From Archaeoglobales archaeon (GTDB taxonomy: Archaea; Halobacteriota; Archaeoglobi; Archaeoglobales; Archaeoglobaceae): a stretch of DNA of 7,514 nt. The stretch's first letter is position 1. Each line of letters starts with the position of its first letter. The notes under the pieces were generated by a model. The model did not search any database, had not been told where the DNA came from, and was given only the letters and a program-made list of their open reading frames with translations. The stretch lies in contig QMZF01000038.1 of assembly GCA_003663055.1 (NCBI GenBank), positions 1-7,514 on the forward strand, written 5' to 3'. Below are positions 5,583 to 7,514 of the stretch, in pieces. A program made the translations under genes and the position numbers.

Positions 5583-6871
5583 GAAAGTACACGAGCGATA
5601 TTGGAGAGGGGGATGTAGGCAAAGAGGTAACACTCTACGGATGGGTTCACGAGGTTAGAGACCATGGAGGGCTCGTATTCGTCATTCTGAGGGATAGAGA
5701 AGGATTTATTCAAATCACTTTGCCTAAAAAGAGGGTGGACAAGGAAGTTTTCAGGAGGGCAAAGAAGGTTCGAAGGGAAAGTGTCGTCAGAGTTGTAGGA
5801 GTTGTGAAGGCGGAACCAAAGGCTCCGGGGGGATACGAGATTATTCCAACGGCCTTCGACGTGCTGAATGAAGCTGATGCGCCCCTCCCCCTCGATGTTG
5901 CGGAAAAGGTGCCTGCCGAACTGGATACAAGACTCGACCATCGCTACCTCGATCTAAGAAAGCCAAAGATTCAGGCAATATTCAGAATAAGGCACTGCAT
6001 GCTGCAAAGCATCCGCAACTTTCTATGTGAGGAGGGTTTCATCGAGGTTAATACCCCCAAGATCGTATCAACCGCTACAGAAGGTGGGACAGAGTTGTTC
6101 CCAATAAGCTACTTTGAAAAGGAGGCTTTCCTTAACCAGAGTCCCCAACTCTACAAACAGGTTTTAATGGCTGCCGGCCTTGAAAAAGTCTTTGAAATTG
6201 GCCCCATTTTCAGGGCTGAGGAGCATAACACTGTGAGGCACCTGAACGAGGCTGTTTCAATCGACATCGAGGTAAGTTTTACGGACCATGAAGGTGTGAT
6301 GGATGTCCTCGAGAGGCTAATTGCTAAGGTTTACGAAGATGTAAGCATGAAATGCGAAAAATACCTTTCTTGGCTCAACGTTAAGCTTGACGTGCCCAAA
6401 ACACCATTTGAAAGGCTCAGTTATGATGAAGCGATAGAGATGGCGAGGAAAGGTGGAGAAGAGATACCTTGGGGTGAGGACTTAACGACTCCGGCATTGA
6501 AGATCGTTGCAGAGCACATGGATGGCCACTACTTTATAGTTGATTGGCCCACCCAATCAAAGCCGTTCTACGCGATGCCGTACGATGATAGGCCAGAGGT
6601 TTGCAAGAGCTTCGACCTAATGCACGGCTGGCTTGAACTTGCAAGCGGGGCGCAGCGAATTCACATCTACGATTTACTCGTTCGCAGAATAGAAGAGTGC
6701 AATATGAGTCCCGAAAGCTTTGGTTTTTACCTTGAAGCTTTCCGCTACGGTATGCCACCACACGCGGGCTGGGGTCTTGGGGCAGAAAGATTGCTAATGT
6801 CAATGCTCGATTTGAGAAATATAAGAGAGGCAGTAATGTTCCCAAGAGACAGAAATAGGCTAATTCCATAA
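5579..6871 (+). CDS. aspS: Aspartyl-tRNA synthetase, archaeal type, probably non-discriminating
   Basis: Class II synthetase attaching aspartate to tRNA; 430 residues, the archaeal/eukaryotic length without the bacterial insertion domain. The N-terminal OB-fold anticodon domain (about 1-105) includes YGWVHEVRD at 20-28. The catalytic part carries motif 1 (about 136-160), the Asp-binding QSPQLYKQ at 187-194, motif 2 [14 protein letters not shown] at 211-224, and motif 3 [11 protein letters not shown] at 397-407. His24 and Pro83 (in PKAPGG) occupy positions where discriminating archaeal enzymes have Trp and Lys; this pair is known from AspRSs that also charge tRNA-Asn. That would require an Asp/Glu-tRNA amidotransferase elsewhere. 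The start ATG overlaps the hisD stop as ATGA, preceded by GAGGAGAGG at 5562-5570. Confidence 0.96.
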   Translation: MRKYTSDIGEGDVGKEVTLYGWVHEVRDHGGLVFVILRDREGFIQITLPKKRVDKEVFRRAKKVRRESVVRVVGVVKAEPKAPGGYEIIPTAFDVLNEADAPLPLDVAEKVPAELDTRLDHRYLDLRKPKIQAIFRIRHCMLQSIRNFLCEEGFIEVNTPKIVSTATEGGTELFPISYFEKEAFLNQSPQLYKQVLMAAGLEKVFEIGPIFRAEEHNTVRHLNEAVSIDIEVSFTDHEGVMDVLERLIAKVYEDVSMKCEKYLSWLNVKLDVPKTPFERLSYDEAIEMARKGGEEIPWGEDLTTPALKIVAEHMDGHYFIVDWPTQSKPFYAMPYDDRPEVCKSFDLMHGWLELASGAQRIHIYDLLVRRIEECNMSPESFGFYLEAFRYGMPPHAGWGLGAERLLMSMLDLRNIREAVMFPRDRNRLIP

Positions 6872-6885
6872 TTTTATTTTAAAAA

Positions 6886-6905
6886 ATCCCTGAATTTTAT
6901 GGGAT
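6886..6905. repeat. Short hairpin between aspS and the spoVG gene
   Basis: ATCCC at 6886-6890 pairs with GGGAT at 6901-6905 around a ten-base AT-rich loop, following ATTTTATTTT at 6871-6880. It might take part in ending hisD-aspS transcription, or be an operator just upstream of the next promoter; a five-base stem is weak evidence for either. Confidence 0.3.
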
Positions 6906-6927
6906 AACTTTCACGATTGGGACAAAG

Positions 6928-6935
6928 TTTAAATA
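6928..6935 (+). promoter_or_regulatory. TATA box of the spoVG gene
   Basis: TTTAAATA is a good archaeal TATA match. Transcription about 26 bases beyond its centre would begin near 6957, leaving a leader of about 26 bases that contains the strong ribosome site at 6968-6976. It also rules out TTG 6917 as the start codon, since that lies upstream of the box. Confidence 0.6.
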
Positions 6936-6967
6936 AGGTGGTGCACAAAGGGAAAGAAATACGCAGC

Positions 6968-6976
6968 AAGGAGGAG
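6968..6976 (+). promoter_or_regulatory. Strong ribosome binding site setting the spoVG TTG start
   Basis: AAGGAGGAG, six bases before TTG 6983. It is close to a perfect complement of the 16S rRNA tail and decides the start of the downstream gene in the absence of an ATG. Confidence 0.8.
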
Positions 6977-6982
6977 TTAGAA

Positions 6983-7240
6983 TTGGCCGAAATAACAGAG
7001 GTTAGAATATACAAAGCAAAAGGAAACGGAGCCGTTAAGGCCTATGCGTCCGTCTCGCTCGACGACGAGTTTATCGTGAAGGGAATAAAAGTATTAGAGG
7101 GAGAAAACGGTCTCTGGGTCAGTATGCCCAGCAGAAAGGCAAAAAATGGAAGTTTTCAGGACATTTTCCACCCTGCAAGTAAGGAGGCAAGAGAGAAAAT
7201 AGTTAATGCGGTCTTGAGTGCATACAGGGAACAGATTTGA
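6983..7240 (+). CDS. spoVG: SpoVG-family protein
   Basis: An 85-residue SpoVG-like protein from TTG 6983, the size of bacterial members. The whole family pattern is present: ITEVRIYKAKGNGAVKAYAS at 4-23, the LD pair at 26-27 in SLDDEFIVKGIKV, NGLWVSMPS at 42-50, the basic stretch RKAKNG, DIFHP at 60-64, and a C-terminal helix ending SAYREQI. In bacteria SpoVG binds DNA or RNA and affects sporulation, septation and virulence; none of these contexts fits an archaeon, so the role here is open, with nucleic-acid binding the safest inference. The open frame runs back to 6917, but promoter and ribosome site both place the start at 6983. It has its own promoter and appears to be monocistronic. Confidence 0.88.
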   Translation: MAEITEVRIYKAKGNGAVKAYASVSLDDEFIVKGIKVLEGENGLWVSMPSRKAKNGSFQDIFHPASKEAREKIVNAVLSAYREQI

Positions 7241-7262
7241 GCTAGTGTGGTTTTTAGCTTTT
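7240..7262 (+). terminator. Probable terminator after spoVG
   Basis: AGCTA (7240-7244) pairs with TAGCT (7255-7259) around a loop with five T, directly followed by TTT. The stem is short, but together with the T runs it is a plausible archaeal terminator immediately after the stop codon. Confidence 0.45.
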
Positions 7263-7317
7263 AATAGTTCCTTTCTTAACACGATTTCCAATTTCTTTTA
7301 GTCTCAATAACAAGTTT

Positions 7318-7326
7318 TTTATAAAG
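7318..7326 (+). promoter_or_regulatory. TATA box of the nikR-like gene
   Basis: TTTATAAAG centred near 7322 predicts a transcript start at about 7347-7348, on top of the ATG at 7346. No ribosome site precedes that ATG, so the message is probably leaderless. Confidence 0.55.
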
Positions 7327-7345
7327 CCCATGTCCAACTTGAATC

Positions 7346-7514
7346 ATGGAGGAGGGTGTAACGAGAATTGGTGTTAGCCTTCCGAAAAACTTGTTGAATG
7401 AATTTGATAGTATAATTAGAACGAGAGGATACTCCTCAAGAAGTGAAGCGATAAGAGATGCTATAAGAAACTACATCGCAGAGTACAAATGGCTCGAGAG
7501 AGAGGAGGGCGAAA
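7346..7514 (+). CDS. NikR-like ribbon-helix-helix regulator, 5' part only
   Basis: The first 56 codons of a transcription factor cut by the window end. TRIGVSLP at 6-13 is the DNA-contacting beta strand of a ribbon-helix-helix domain. A first helix ([14 protein letters not shown]) and second helix ([19 protein letters not shown]) follow. This order and wording closely resemble NikR, the nickel-responsive repressor, including the EAIRDAIR and YKW stretch at the end of the domain. The metal-binding ACT-like domain that would prove NikR lies beyond the window, so another CopG-family regulator remains possible. It starts at ATG 7346, apparently leaderless, and has its own promoter separate from spoVG. 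Confidence 0.82.
   Translation, partial: MEEGVTRIGVSLPKNLLNEFDSIIRTRGYSSRSEAIRDAIRNYIAEYKWLEREEGE

Noticed and set aside
5411..5941. Minus-strand open frame of 176 codons across the hisD-aspS junction
   Set aside because: It is antisense to two well-supported genes and its translation resembles no family; it reflects the codon pattern of the plus strand.
6917..6982. spoVG beginning at TTG 6917
   Set aside because: That codon lies upstream of the TATA box and has no ribosome site; the strong AAGGAGGAG precedes TTG 6983, where family homology begins.
1..7514. CRISPR array, toxin-antitoxin pair, or defence cassette
   Set aside because: No regularly spaced repeats of suitable length and no defence-type protein motifs were seen; all sizeable frames are explained by the genes listed.

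Overview
The window looks like chromosome from a euryarchaeon close to the Archaeoglobales (inference). Supporting signs are archaeal TATA boxes placed for leaderless or short-leader transcripts, a tRNA without encoded CCA, an archaeal-type aspartyl-tRNA synthetase, menaquinone genes of the futalosine pathway, and two decayed insertion sequences of archaeal style. It is mostly housekeeping DNA. I see no convincing new multi-gene system.

Layout: positions 1-196 hold no recognisable gene. From 2087 down to 197 on the minus strand lies a two-gene menaquinone operon: an MqnA-type chorismate dehydratase followed by an MqnC-type radical SAM cyclase, overlapping by 20 bases. Next, about 2267-3092 is a decayed insertion sequence whose transposase is broken by frameshifts and stops; imperfect terminal inverted repeats can still be traced. 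A tRNA-Gln(CTG) gene lies on the minus strand at 3256-3328. A divergent small gene at 3411-3623 encodes a 70-residue, three-cysteine protein of unknown function. A second, unrelated insertion-sequence relic (about 3686-4305) has lost the middle of its transposase and ends about 50 bases before hisD.

The plus-strand pair hisD (4356-5582) and aspS (5579-6871) is joined by an ATGA overlap. The first makes histidine. The second charges tRNA with aspartate and carries the His/Pro pair associated with non-discriminating archaeal enzymes. After a short promoter-bearing gap comes a SpoVG-family gene (6983-7240), unusual to see in an archaeon. The window ends inside a ribbon-helix-helix regulator resembling NikR, apparently leaderless.

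How they relate: the genes are independent housekeeping units (quinone synthesis, histidine synthesis, translation, regulation). The distinctive theme is two different dead transposons flanking the tRNA-Gln and small-protein locus, one of which has reset the upstream region of hisD. A long open frame upstream of hisD is an artefact of that relic.
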